From JAGLOK01 sp023139005 (GTDB taxonomy: Bacteria; Bacillota; Clostridia; Christensenellales; UMGS416), in assembly GCA_030637745.1 (NCBI GenBank), contig DAOWFX010000144.1, positions 1-8,430 on the forward strand: DNA of 8,430 nucleotides. Reading direction: 5' to 3'. The notes under the pieces are model-generated. The model was not told where the DNA came from, ran no database searches, and saw only the letters and a list, made by a program, of their open reading frames with translations. A program made the translations under genes and the position numbers. Shown one piece after another: positions 1 through 6,463 of this stretch. Positions within the stretch are counted from its first letter, which is position 1. Each line of letters opens with the position of its first letter.

Positions 1-30
1 AGTTAGATTGAATTATTTGAATTGCATTTC

Positions 31-59
31 TTGCAAATAATCTTCAAAAAAATTATAAT
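31..59 (+). promoter_or_regulatory. Sigma-A-type promoter of the amidohydrolase gene
   Basis: The -35 box TTGCAA (31-36) and the consensus -10 box TATAAT (54-59) are separated by an ideal 17 bases. Transcription would start near 66, leaving a leader of about 20 bases. A short inverted repeat, TTGCA (22-26) and TGCAA (32-36) with a 5-base spacer, overlaps the -35 box and could be an operator, but it may be chance in AT-rich DNA. Confidence 0.75.
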
Positions 60-75
60 TTAACAAAGAAATAGT

Positions 76-79
76 GGAG
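76..79 (+). promoter_or_regulatory. Ribosome binding site that sets the amidohydrolase start
   Basis: GGAG lies 6 bases before the ATG at 86. The upstream in-frame GTG at 74 overlaps this site, so it cannot use it and is very unlikely to be the start. Confidence 0.75.
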
Positions 80-85
80 ACTAAT

Positions 86-874
86 ATGATTATAGATTTT
101 CATACACATTGCTTTTCTGATGCAGTAGTCAAAAGAGCAATGAGCTCACTTCAAAGCTTATCTGGATATAAAGCATATACAGATGGTAGCATTAAAGGAC
201 TTCGCAATTCAATGGTTAATGCAAAAGTTGATATCAGTGTAGTGCATCCTATTGCAACAAAGGCTATGCAAACAAAGATTATAAATGATTGGGCAATTCA
301 GATTGATAGCACAGATGTTATTTGCTTTGGGACTATTCATCATGAATATAAAGAATGGAAAAATGAAATTATAAGACTCAAAAATAATGAGATAAGTGGT
401 GTAAAATTTCATCCAGATTATCAAAACTTTTGGGTTGATGATAAAAAAATGTATCCGATATATGAGTTTCTTGCAGAACTCGATTTAATTGCAATGTTTC
501 ATTGTGGTGAAGATATTGCATATCCAGATGAAATCAAATGTCCTCCATCTAGATTAGCACATGTTCTAGATGATATACCCAATCTAAGGATTGTTGGAGC
601 TCATATGGGTGGACATAAAATGTTTGATGAAGTCTATGATGTTTTATGCGGTAAAGATATATATCTTGATACATCATTTACTCATTATTTGATCGGCAGC
701 TCCGGAATGGAAAAAATAATAAAAAAGCATGGTGTAGATAAGATATTGTTTGGCACAGACAGCCCTTGGGATGATGTGCAGAAAGCAATAAATATGATTC
801 AAAACCTAAACTTATCAAATGAAGATAAAGAAATGATTCTCTCAAAAAACGCACAACGCTTATTAGATATATAG
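86..874 (+). CDS. Amidohydrolase-superfamily metal-dependent hydrolase (COG2159-like)
   Basis: A 262-residue protein with the signature of the amidohydrolase 2 (TIM-barrel) family. Visible metal-site candidates are the N-terminal HxH (H6, H8, in DFHTH), H139 (in MFHCGED), H173 (in VGAHMGG) and the C-terminal Asp D225 (in LFGTDSPW). GVKFHP (105-110) is the usual conserved strand. Family members hydrolyse or decarboxylate small substrates in the cytoplasm using Zn or a similar metal. No substrate can be assigned from sequence, and no signal peptide or membrane segment is seen. The ATG at 86 is chosen because GGAG sits 6 bases upstream. The gene has its own strong promoter and is followed by a 245-base gap, so it is probably monocistronic. 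No adjacent pathway gene hints at its role. The family call is secure and the function is open. Confidence 0.85.
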   Translation: MIIDFHTHCFSDAVVKRAMSSLQSLSGYKAYTDGSIKGLRNSMVNAKVDISVVHPIATKAMQTKIINDWAIQIDSTDVICFGTIHHEYKEWKNEIIRLKNNEISGVKFHPDYQNFWVDDKKMYPIYEFLAELDLIAMFHCGEDIAYPDEIKCPPSRLAHVLDDIPNLRIVGAHMGGHKMFDEVYDVLCGKDIYLDTSFTHYLIGSSGMEKIIKKHGVDKILFGTDSPWDDVQKAINMIQNLNLSNEDKEMILSKNAQRLLDI

Positions 875-1015
875 AAATTTCATCAAATTGTTTTCCATCT
901 GAAACCATTGAAACTATATGAATATTGATAATAAAGCTTAATTTGTTTTATAAAGTGTTTATTTAGGTATATTATTAGTATAAAGAAAATTATATAAATG
1001 CTTTGTAAAAAATTT

Positions 1016-1035
1016 AATAAAACTATTGTTTTATT
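1016..1035. repeat. Perfect 8-bp inverted repeat, possible weak terminator or operator
   Basis: AATAAAAC (1016-1023) and GTTTTATT (1028-1035) flank a 4-base loop. The stem has only one G-C pair and no T-run follows, so it would be a poor terminator. It overlaps the candidate -35 box of the next gene, so an operator is possible. The AT-rich setting makes chance a serious alternative. Confidence 0.3.
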
Positions 1036-1054
1036 CTCAAAAAAGTGCTTATAT
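1026..1054 (+). promoter_or_regulatory. Candidate promoter for the zinc-ribbon/phosphoesterase pair
   Basis: TTGTTT (1026-1031) and TTATAT (1049-1054) are spaced by 17 bases. Each box deviates from consensus, and similar-looking boxes occur elsewhere in this AT-rich gap (for example TTGTTT at 943-948), so the exact promoter is uncertain. Confidence 0.35.
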
Positions 1055-1103
1055 ATAGATATACATTTGCTAATATATGAAAAATCGATATATATGAACT
1101 AAC

Positions 1104-1110
1104 AGAGGTG
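1104..1110 (+). promoter_or_regulatory. Ribosome binding site that sets the zinc-ribbon gene start
   Basis: AGAGGTG lies 9 bases before the ATG at 1120. An in-frame GTG at 1108 falls inside this site, so the shorter reading from 1120 is preferred. Confidence 0.65.
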
Positions 1111-1119
1111 TTATGCAAT

Positions 1120-1518
1120 ATGGCTATCAAAAAGTGTGATAAATGCGAATTGAATTATGTGAAGGATGAAGAAAAGCACTGTAAAGTTTGCCAAAAACTT
1201 TTGGATAATAAAAAGCCGACAGTACAAAAGGCTGAACTATGCCCATCTTGTAGTGAACGACTTGTTGCAAAAGGATATGAGCTATGTAATATTTGCTTAG
1301 CAGACATGTTAGATACTGTTGAAAAATTGGAAGATGAAAATGGAGATATAATAGATCAAGATATAACTCCTGCAGATATGGAAGTAACAGTAATTAATGT
1401 TGATGATGATGATGGGATAATAATAGATGATTCAGAAGATGAAATTATCCCGGAAGAAATAAAGAATGAAATCGATAAAGAAGAATTAGAATTAGCAGAA
1501 GAATATGAAGAACTATAA
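1120..1518 (+). CDS. Tandem zinc-ribbon protein with acidic tail, function unknown
   Basis: This 132-residue protein is not recognised as a named family. The N-terminal half has two four-cysteine units of identical geometry, C6-x2-C9-x11-C21-x2-C24 and C41-x2-C44-x11-C56-x2-C59. Each is expected to bind one Zn, and the pair suggests an internal duplication. From residue 62 to the end, 31 of 71 residues are Asp or Glu, with three Lys and no Arg, so the tail is probably disordered. The tail includes a DDDD run encoded by (GAT)4 at 1402-1413. No membrane segment or signal peptide is seen, so it should be cytoplasmic. Zinc ribbons commonly contact nucleic acid or proteins, and the acidic tail could mimic nucleic acid or bind a basic partner, but both ideas are inference. 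The phosphoesterase gene starts 28 bases downstream, so the two are probably co-transcribed. Confidence 0.75.
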   Translation: MAIKKCDKCELNYVKDEEKHCKVCQKLLDNKKPTVQKAELCPSCSERLVAKGYELCNICLADMLDTVEKLEDENGDIIDQDITPADMEVTVINVDDDDGIIIDDSEDEIIPEEIKNEIDKEELELAEEYEEL

Positions 1519-1546
1519 ATAACTACTTCTTATGAAAGAATTATAA

Positions 1547-2242
1547 ATGAAAATATTTGCAATCTCAGACTTGCACCTTCCCGGAAACAATCAAAAACCT
1601 ATGGATATATTCGGTGATCATTGGACAGATCATTTCGAACAGATTTCTAAATCATGGAACGATAATATAACTAATGAGGATGTTGTGCTCATAGCAGGAG
1701 ATATTTCTTGGGCTATGGACTTTTCTGATGTAATGGATGACCTAAAACACATTGGAGAACTTCCCGGAAAGAAAATAATATTGCGAGGAAATCATGATTA
1801 CTGGTGGCAATCAATTTCAAAAGTGAGAAACATTCTTCCGGAAAATATGTATGCACTTCAAAATGATTCAATACGAATAAATGATGTTGTTATTTGTGGA
1901 ACACGCGGATGGATATGTCCAGGATCAAAACAATACAATGAATCTGAAGAGAAGATATACAATAGAGAAGGACAACGTTTGAAATTATCCCTTTTGGATG
2001 CAAATAAAAAGGTAGATATAAATACTAAATTAATTGTAATGATGCATTACCCCCCATTTAATGATAAGCAAGATCTTAATATATTTACAGATCAATTAGA
2101 AGAGGTAAAACCGGATGTTGTAATTTATGGTCATTTGCATGGATTTGGAGCTATGAATGCTTTTGAGGGAAATTTGCGTGGCGTAGAGTATAAAATGACA
2201 GCATGTGATTATATTAATTTTGAACCCATCCAAATACTTTAA
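1547..2242 (+). CDS. Calcineurin-like metallophosphoesterase (COG1768-like)
   Basis: A 231-residue cytoplasmic phosphohydrolase with all the classic motifs of the two-metal fold: D8-x-H10 (SDLHL), G51-D52 (AGDISWA), G81-N-H-D84 (GNHDYWW), H167 (MMHYPPF) and G195-H-L-H198 (GHLHG). These residues coordinate the binuclear centre, and N82/H83 act in catalysis in characterised relatives. The length and the extra aromatic residues after GNHD resemble the predicted phosphohydrolases grouped as COG1768, whose natural substrate I do not know. The start ATG at 1547 is supported because the only nearby in-frame ATG, at 1532, runs into a stop after four codons. The Shine-Dalgarno is weak (GAAAGAA, 1534-1540). 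The gene follows the zinc-ribbon gene by 28 bases and is closed by the terminator at 2308-2335. Family very likely, substrate unknown. Confidence 0.9.
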   Translation: MKIFAISDLHLPGNNQKPMDIFGDHWTDHFEQISKSWNDNITNEDVVLIAGDISWAMDFSDVMDDLKHIGELPGKKIILRGNHDYWWQSISKVRNILPENMYALQNDSIRINDVVICGTRGWICPGSKQYNESEEKIYNREGQRLKLSLLDANKKVDINTKLIVMMHYPPFNDKQDLNIFTDQLEEVKPDVVIYGHLHGFGAMNAFEGNLRGVEYKMTACDYINFEPIQIL

Positions 2243-2307
2243 ATTTATGAAACATACTATATGTTGATATAGCTCAAGCATAAAAACACCATCAATAGAT
2301 TTTAGAG

Positions 2308-2335
2308 AAAATAAGCATTTATGCTTATTTTTTTT
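2308..2335 (+). terminator. Intrinsic terminator after the phosphoesterase gene
   Basis: A perfect 11-bp inverted repeat, AAAATAAGCAT (2308-2318) and ATGCTTATTTT (2321-2331), is followed by a run of eight T (2328-2335) that overlaps the stem base. It physically separates the upstream unit from the dcw promoter. The A-run on the left arm means it could also work on the minus strand, but no gene converges on it. Confidence 0.85.
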
Positions 2336-2365
2336 GCGAACAGATAATCTATATATTTACAAAAA

Positions 2366-2433
2366 AAAGTGTTGCAAAAGCAGTGAAATGGGGTATAATG
2401 ACACTATAAGAACATTAAATTGGTTTAAAGTGG
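2366..2433 (+). promoter_or_regulatory. Possible MraZ operator repeats around the dcw promoter
   Basis: MraZ proteins bind short G-rich direct repeats upstream of their own gene. Candidates here are AAAGTGT (2366-2372, touching the -35 box), GCAGTGA (2380-2386, with AGTG 14 bases later) and AAAGTGG (2427-2433), plus TGG repeated at 2421 and 2431 with a 10-base period. The repeats are imperfect and their spacing is irregular, so this is tentative. Confidence 0.3.
2372..2399 (+). promoter_or_regulatory. Main promoter of the dcw operon (PmraZ)
   Basis: TTGCAA (2372-2377) and a consensus TATAAT (2394-2399) are spaced by 16 bases. Transcription would start near 2406, giving a leader of about 70 bases before mraZ. 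No other promoter of this quality was noticed up to mraY, so this one probably drives the whole cluster. Confidence 0.8.
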
Positions 2434-2464
2434 AGCATAAAGCAAAGAAAAACACATGACAAAT

Positions 2465-2469
2465 GGAGG
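2465..2469 (+). promoter_or_regulatory. Strong ribosome binding site that sets the TTG start of mraZ
   Basis: GGAGG lies 6 bases before TTG at 2476. The ATGs at 2456 and 2463 are in other frames, so the rare TTG start is the only reading consistent with the conserved MraZ N-terminus. Confidence 0.8.
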
Positions 2470-2475
2470 TAGGGT

Positions 2476-2856
2476 TTGCGTTTCTTAGGAAAGTATCATC
2501 ACACCATAGATGATAAAAACAGAGCATTTATTCCCGCAAAATTTAGAACTAGACTTGGGGATAATTTTGTTGTGTGCAAACGCCCAGACTACGAATGCCT
2601 GTTAGTGTTTCCAAATGAAGAATTTGATGAGTTTATAGAAAGCTACGAGAAACCAACACCATTTACGGAAACTGATGAAATGGACAGACAAGTGGAATTT
2701 TTCTCAAATGCAGCAGAAGTTGGACTAGACAAGCAAGGTAGAATCGTAATTCCACAAGAGCTATGTGACCATGCAAAGTTGAAAAGAGATATCGTAATTG
2801 TCGGTATGCGTACACATTTGCAAATATGGGATAGTGAAATAATTCAAGAAAAATAA
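2476..2856 (+). CDS. mraZ: Transcriptional regulator MraZ
   Basis: A 126-residue cytoplasmic DNA-binding protein of the AbrB/SpoVT-like swapped-hairpin fold, encoded as the first gene of the dcw cluster. Both half-domains carry the DxxxR signature: D12-D13-K-N-R16 followed by FIPAKFR, and D85-K-Q-G-R89 followed by IVIP. The usual Gly in the first signature is Asn15 here, while the second is canonical. MraZ oligomerises into a ring and binds repeats in front of its own gene, repressing the cluster in the species studied. Translation begins at TTG, fixed by GGAGG 6 bases upstream and by the conserved N-terminal FLGKYHHTID. The protein is somewhat shorter than the roughly 140-150 residues usual for MraZ, with the shortfall at the C-terminus. 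rsmH follows after 31 bases. Confidence 0.95.
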   Translation: MRFLGKYHHTIDDKNRAFIPAKFRTRLGDNFVVCKRPDYECLLVFPNEEFDEFIESYEKPTPFTETDEMDRQVEFFSNAAEVGLDKQGRIVIPQELCDHAKLKRDIVIVGMRTHLQIWDSEIIQEK

Positions 2857-2887
2857 TTGCCTATAAAAGCAAAGGAGATTTGGTTTA

Positions 2888-3844
2888 ATGACCGCTACAA
2901 AATTCAAACATACCCCCATCCTAAAACATGATGTAGCGGTCTTACTTTCTTTAAAACCAGGAATGGTAATCGTTGATGGAACACTCGGTGGAGGGGGACA
3001 TGCTGAGGCGATACTTGAAGAGATAATACCTAACGGATTACTCATTGGTATTGACAGAGATCCTGAAGCAATCGAAGCAACAAATATTCGATTAAAAAGA
3101 TTTGGAAAGAACTTTATTGCTGTCAGAGGAAACTATAACGACATTGAAAAGATTCTATATGAAAAGGGAATTCATAATGTAGATGGTGTGTTGTTGGACC
3201 TAGGCGTATCGTCTCATCAACTAGATACTGTTGAAAGAGGATTTTCATACAGATATGATGCAAAACTTGATATGAGAATGGATCCAGATGACAAGTTGAC
3301 TGCAAAAACTATTGTCAATGAATATTCAGAAAGCGAATTAGCAAGAGTTATCTACAGGTATGGAGAAGAAAAATTCTCTAGAAGAATTGCTTCAAGAATT
3401 GTACAAGCACGTAAGAATAAAGAAATTGAAACTACATTTGAATTGGTTGAACTAATAAAAGATGGAATACCAGCTGCAGCAAGACGTAAAGGTGGACATC
3501 CTGCAAAAAGAACATTTCAAGCACTTCGTGTTGAAGTCAATGGGGAAATCGAAGATCTTGAAGAAACGGTAAGAAATATCATTGAATTACTAAATGATAA
3601 AGGACATTTATGTGTTATAGCGTTTCATTCATTAGAAGACAGAGCAATAAAACACACAATGCGTGAATTAGAAAACCCATGTACTTGTCCAAGTGAAATA
3701 CCATATTGTATTTGCGGGGAAAAATCAAAAGGCAAGGTTATAACAAAAAAACCAATACGAGCAAAAGCTGAGGAACTTGAAGAAAACCCACGATCATCCA
3801 GTGCAAAACTTAGATGTTTTGAAAGAATAATATTAGAAGAATAG
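2888..3844 (+). CDS. rsmH: 16S rRNA (cytosine(1402)-N4)-methyltransferase RsmH
   Basis: An S-adenosylmethionine-dependent enzyme of 318 residues, the normal family length, that methylates N4 of C1402 in the decoding centre of 16S rRNA. Recognisable blocks in order: HTPIL (8-12), the SAM-binding loop DGTLGGGGH (30-38), GIDRDPEA (54-61), LLDLGVSSHQLD (102-113), ERGFSYR (116-122), KRTFQALRVEVN (207-218), VIAFHSLEDR (243-252) and KPIRA (288-292). A cysteine cluster near the C-terminus (C265, C267, C274, C276) is common in clostridial homologues. The ATG at 2888 has GGAG 10 bases upstream. The gene sits in its usual place between mraZ and ftsL, 31 and 22 bases from its neighbours. Confidence 0.96.
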   Translation: MTATKFKHTPILKHDVAVLLSLKPGMVIVDGTLGGGGHAEAILEEIIPNGLLIGIDRDPEAIEATNIRLKRFGKNFIAVRGNYNDIEKILYEKGIHNVDGVLLDLGVSSHQLDTVERGFSYRYDAKLDMRMDPDDKLTAKTIVNEYSESELARVIYRYGEEKFSRRIASRIVQARKNKEIETTFELVELIKDGIPAAARRKGGHPAKRTFQALRVEVNGEIEDLEETVRNIIELLNDKGHLCVIAFHSLEDRAIKHTMRELENPCTCPSEIPYCICGEKSKGKVITKKPIRAKAEELEENPRSSSAKLRCFERIILEE

Positions 3845-3866
3845 AAATTCAAAGAAAGGAAATATT

Positions 3867-4295
3867 ATGATTATTGCAACAAACAACAATATAAATTACA
3901 ACAAGACTGTGAGTCGTGGCATATATACACGTGATAGACAGATTCAATATAAAAGAAATCTAAAAACAGAAACAAAAAGCCACACAATAACACAAGGAGC
4001 TTTGCTTGCAATCATAGTCTTTATTGTGTTCATGATATTTTGCTCATGTGCAGGCATGCTGTACTTCAAGAGTGTCATTGCAAATGTGCAAATGGATATC
4101 AATGAGATGAACTCGCAAATTAGACAAATAGAGCAAGAAAACAGTATTTTAAAAGCAGAAAAAATAAGTGCTGTTGATATAGAAAGCATAAAGATATCTG
4201 CTGAGAGAATGGGTATGTCATTACCTAAAACTAATCAAGTTGAATACGTGATTCACACCGATCAAGAGAAGAATACTTCTCTAAAATCGAATTAG
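3867..4295 (+). CDS. ftsL: Cell division protein FtsL (FtsL/DivIC family)
   Basis: A 142-residue bitopic membrane protein. It has a polar, Asn- and Lys/Arg-rich cytoplasmic N-terminus (1-43), one transmembrane helix (about 44-68) and an extracytoplasmic coiled coil (about 70-100). The family's terminal signature follows: IKISAERMGMSLP, then an NQVEYV stretch (about 108-128). FtsL pairs with DivIC/FtsB and DivIB/FtsQ and activates the FtsW-FtsI septal synthase. Sequence alone is too divergent to name it, but the topology plus the position between rsmH and the PBP gene makes FtsL the best call. AAAGGA 6 bases before ATG 3867 supports the start. The PBP gene follows after 25 bases. Because that PBP looks catalytically dead, whether this FtsL partners it or another PBP is open. 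Confidence 0.85.
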   Translation: MIIATNNNINYNKTVSRGIYTRDRQIQYKRNLKTETKSHTITQGALLAIIVFIVFMIFCSCAGMLYFKSVIANVQMDINEMNSQIRQIEQENSILKAEKISAVDIESIKISAERMGMSLPKTNQVEYVIHTDQEKNTSLKSN

Positions 4296-4320
4296 TAGAT
4301 ATTACATGGGGGTGTAATAC

Positions 4321-6450
4321 GTGGCGATAACCGATGCGCTACAAAGGAAAAGATTAAGGCTGTTGTTACGCCTTTTCGTGGGTATATTAGGTGCTCTCGT
4401 TGTATTCAGAGTAGGCTATTGGATGATTATTAGGGCAGATTGGCTCAGAGATAAAGCAAGTGCTCAATGGATACTAGAGCTCCCGGTGGAGCCACAAAGA
4501 GGGAACATTGAAGATAGAAACGGTAATATACTAGCAGCATCAGTAACAAGCAATACAGTTGTACTGCATCCAAAGGCGATATCACCGGAAGAATTACCAG
4601 AACTAGTTGATGCACTTGCATTGATATTAGATATTGATAGAGAGACAATTGAAAATAAGGCTAAAAAAACGAACTATTCAGTTGTATGGCTAGATCGTCA
4701 AATCTCTCAAGAACAAAGTCAGTTGATTCGTGAGCTAAACTCAAGTGGAGTTTCTCTCGCTGAAGATAAAAAGCGGTATTATCCGCTAGGTAACTTTTTA
4801 ACACAGGTTCTGGGGTTTACATCCGTAGATGGCGAAGGCCTTGAGGGCATTGAGTCCCGCTTCGACCATATTCTACACGGAACCCCAGGATCTATCGTTA
4901 CTGAGACAGATCGAGATGGAAATCCGATACCAGGTTCTTATGAGCAATACAAATCTCCAATTGAAGGCAATAATATAAAACTAACAATTGATATTGCTAT
5001 ACAAAGCTATGCTGAGAAAGCTTTGGATATTTGCATGCAAGAAAATAAAGCAAAAAATGCAATAGCTATTGTTATGGATTGTAACACTGGTGAAATCCTG
5101 GCTATGGTAAGCAAACCAGATTTTGATAACAATGAACCACCAAGACATGATATTGAATTATTAAGAGACCTAACTCGTAATATCTCAACATCAAATCAAT
5201 ATGAACCTGGAAGTATATTCAGCTTAATTTCATTAGCAGCTGCATTAGATAGCAACACTATAACATCTGATTATGAGACTAATTGTCCCGGATATTATGA
5301 AGTTGAGGGAAAGAAACTAATATGCTGGAACTATGAAGCACACGGTCATCAAGGACTCAAAGAAGTAATGCAAAATTCATGTAATGTTGTAATTGCTGAT
5401 ATTGGACAAAAAATGGGTGTAAATACTTTGTATAAATATCTAAACGATTTTGGATTAGGAGTAAAGAGTAATATAGAACTCTATGGAGAAGCATCTGGTA
5501 CTATTATCTCACCGAAGTATATTGAAGAAGATAATCTTACTAAAATAGTTAATGGTCAATCAATATCATTAACACCTTTACAGCTAGTTAGTGCAGTATC
5601 TGCTATTGTAAATGGCGGTGATCTGATGAAACCAATGATTATCAAAGAAGAAACATCACCCAGAAATGAAATAATTCAAAGCTTTGGTTCTGAAAAGATT
5701 CAATCTGTGATATCATATAATACATCAATCTTATTAAATGAAATGCTAGTATCAACAGTAGAATACGGCAATGGATATAATGTTAGAATTGATGGATATA
5801 AAATTGGGGGAATGTCATCTACTTCACAAAAATATGATGAAGATGGGTATATTGTTAAAGATAAGCATGTTGCATCGTTTATAGCAGCGGCTCCAATGAA
5901 CAATCCTCAAATTGTTGTGTTAGTTATAGTGGATGAACCAGAAACTGAGCAACACTATGGTTCGCTCATAGCGGCTCCTTATGTTAAAATGATTATGGAA
6001 GATGCACTACCATACTTAAGCATAATGTCAGATGTTAGTACGATAACACAAAGGGATTCTATAATTCTTCCCGATGTTATTGGAATGAGTGTAAGCGAAG
6101 CTGAAAGCACATTAAGGCGTCTTGGTATTGATAGTATAGTAGAAGGGTATGAAGGAAAAATCGCTAAACAGCTCCCCAAAGAAGGATCGAATATAGACTC
6201 GAACAAGAAAGTCATGATGTATCTTGAAAAGGAAGATGATCAAAATATAGGGCAAATTGTTGATGTACCGAATCTTGTTGATTTAGGTGTAGTTGAGGCA
6301 AATAATGCTTTGTTAAAAATAGGATTGAAAATAAGAGTAAATGGAGTGGGATCTGTTGTAATTTCACAATACCCAAGTGCTGATAGTGATGCATATATAG
6401 ACGATGTTGTTATTGTAACAGTAGGATATCCGGAAAATGATGAAGAATAA
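4321..6450 (+). CDS. SpoVD/FtsI-family class B PBP with degenerate active site and two PASTA domains
   Basis: A 709-residue membrane-anchored protein with the full architecture of FtsI, PBP2B and SpoVD. It has a transmembrane anchor (about 15-37), a dimerisation domain starting at RGNIEDRNG (60-68), a transpeptidase-fold domain (about 240-560) and PASTA repeats at about 584-635 and 647-702. Active enzymes cross-link peptidoglycan with three motifs, SxxK, SxN and KTG. Here the first is S298-I-F-S301 within YEPGSIFS: the nucleophilic Ser is kept but the essential Lys is Ser. The second, S353-C-N355, is intact. The third is M498-S-S500 where GYKIGG and then TSQK flank the expected KTG. At least five of the nine KTG bases and two of three Lys-codon bases would have to change, so a sequencing slip is unlikely. 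The frame is open throughout and the surrounding sequence is conserved, so this looks like a retained pseudoenzyme rather than a decaying gene. GTG 4321 is the start: GGGGGTG lies 6 bases upstream, and the in-frame ATG at 4306 hits a stop. No spoVD/ftsI symbol is given, since it may be neither in function. Confidence 0.9.
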   Translation: MAITDALQRKRLRLLLRLFVGILGALVVFRVGYWMIIRADWLRDKASAQWILELPVEPQRGNIEDRNGNILAASVTSNTVVLHPKAISPEELPELVDALALILDIDRETIENKAKKTNYSVVWLDRQISQEQSQLIRELNSSGVSLAEDKKRYYPLGNFLTQVLGFTSVDGEGLEGIESRFDHILHGTPGSIVTETDRDGNPIPGSYEQYKSPIEGNNIKLTIDIAIQSYAEKALDICMQENKAKNAIAIVMDCNTGEILAMVSKPDFDNNEPPRHDIELLRDLTRNISTSNQYEPGSIFSLISLAAALDSNTITSDYETNCPGYYEVEGKKLICWNYEAHGHQGLKEVMQNSCNVVIADIGQKMGVNTLYKYLNDFGLGVKSNIELYGEASGTIISPKYIEEDNLTKIVNGQSISLTPLQLVSAVSAIVNGGDLMKPMIIKEETSPRNEIIQSFGSEKIQSVISYNTSILLNEMLVSTVEYGNGYNVRIDGYKIGGMSSTSQKYDEDGYIVKDKHVASFIAAAPMNNPQIVVLVIVDEPETEQHYGSLIAAPYVKMIMEDALPYLSIMSDVSTITQRDSIILPDVIGMSVSEAESTLRRLGIDSIVEGYEGKIAKQLPKEGSNIDSNKKVMMYLEKEDDQNIGQIVDVPNLVDLGVVEANNALLKIGLKIRVNGVGSVVISQYPSADSDAYIDDVVIVTVGYPENDEE

Positions 6451-6453
6451 GTT

Positions 6454-6458
6454 GGAGG
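6454..6458 (+). promoter_or_regulatory. Ribosome binding site that sets the murE start
   Basis: GGAGG lies 5 bases before ATG 6464. The longer in-frame reading from ATG 6437 would overlap the PBP gene and add nine residues before the conserved MurE start, so it is rejected. Confidence 0.8.
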
Positions 6459-6463
6459 AAACA

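Larger units (their letters stand above)
875..1119. other. AT-rich intergenic region
   Basis: The 245 bases between the amidohydrolase and the zinc-ribbon gene contain no credible ORF and no strong terminator. Two things stand out: a perfect 8-bp inverted repeat at 1016-1035 and a possible promoter at 1026-1054 that overlaps it. The rest is A/T runs. Confidence 0.6.

Noticed and set aside
74..85. GTG 74 as the amidohydrolase start
   Set aside because: This GTG overlaps the Shine-Dalgarno used by ATG 86, and the family normally begins within a few residues of the HxH motif.
1402..1413. (GAT)4 run as a phase-variation repeat
   Set aside because: It is a triplet repeat inside a codon-aligned Asp run, so slippage would only change the number of Asp residues and not the frame.
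2257..2272. Inverted repeat CTATAT-GTTG-ATATAG just after the phosphoesterase gene
   Set aside because: It is a weak stem with one G-C pair and no T-run, and the convincing terminator lies 36 bases further on.
3697..3734. RsmH C-terminal Cys cluster (C265, C267, C274, C276) as a novel metal site
   Set aside because: A similar CxC...CxCG segment is common in clostridial RsmH, so it is not unusual for the family.
5212..5820. PBP active-site changes as a sequencing error or decaying pseudogene
   Set aside because: The frame is open over 709 codons, both altered motifs need several base changes, and the flanking residues and PASTA domains are well conserved. This fits a retained pseudoenzyme better.
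6437..6463. Longer murE start at ATG 6437
   Set aside because: It overlaps the PBP gene by 14 bases and adds nine residues not expected in MurE. GGAGG directly precedes the ATG at 6464.
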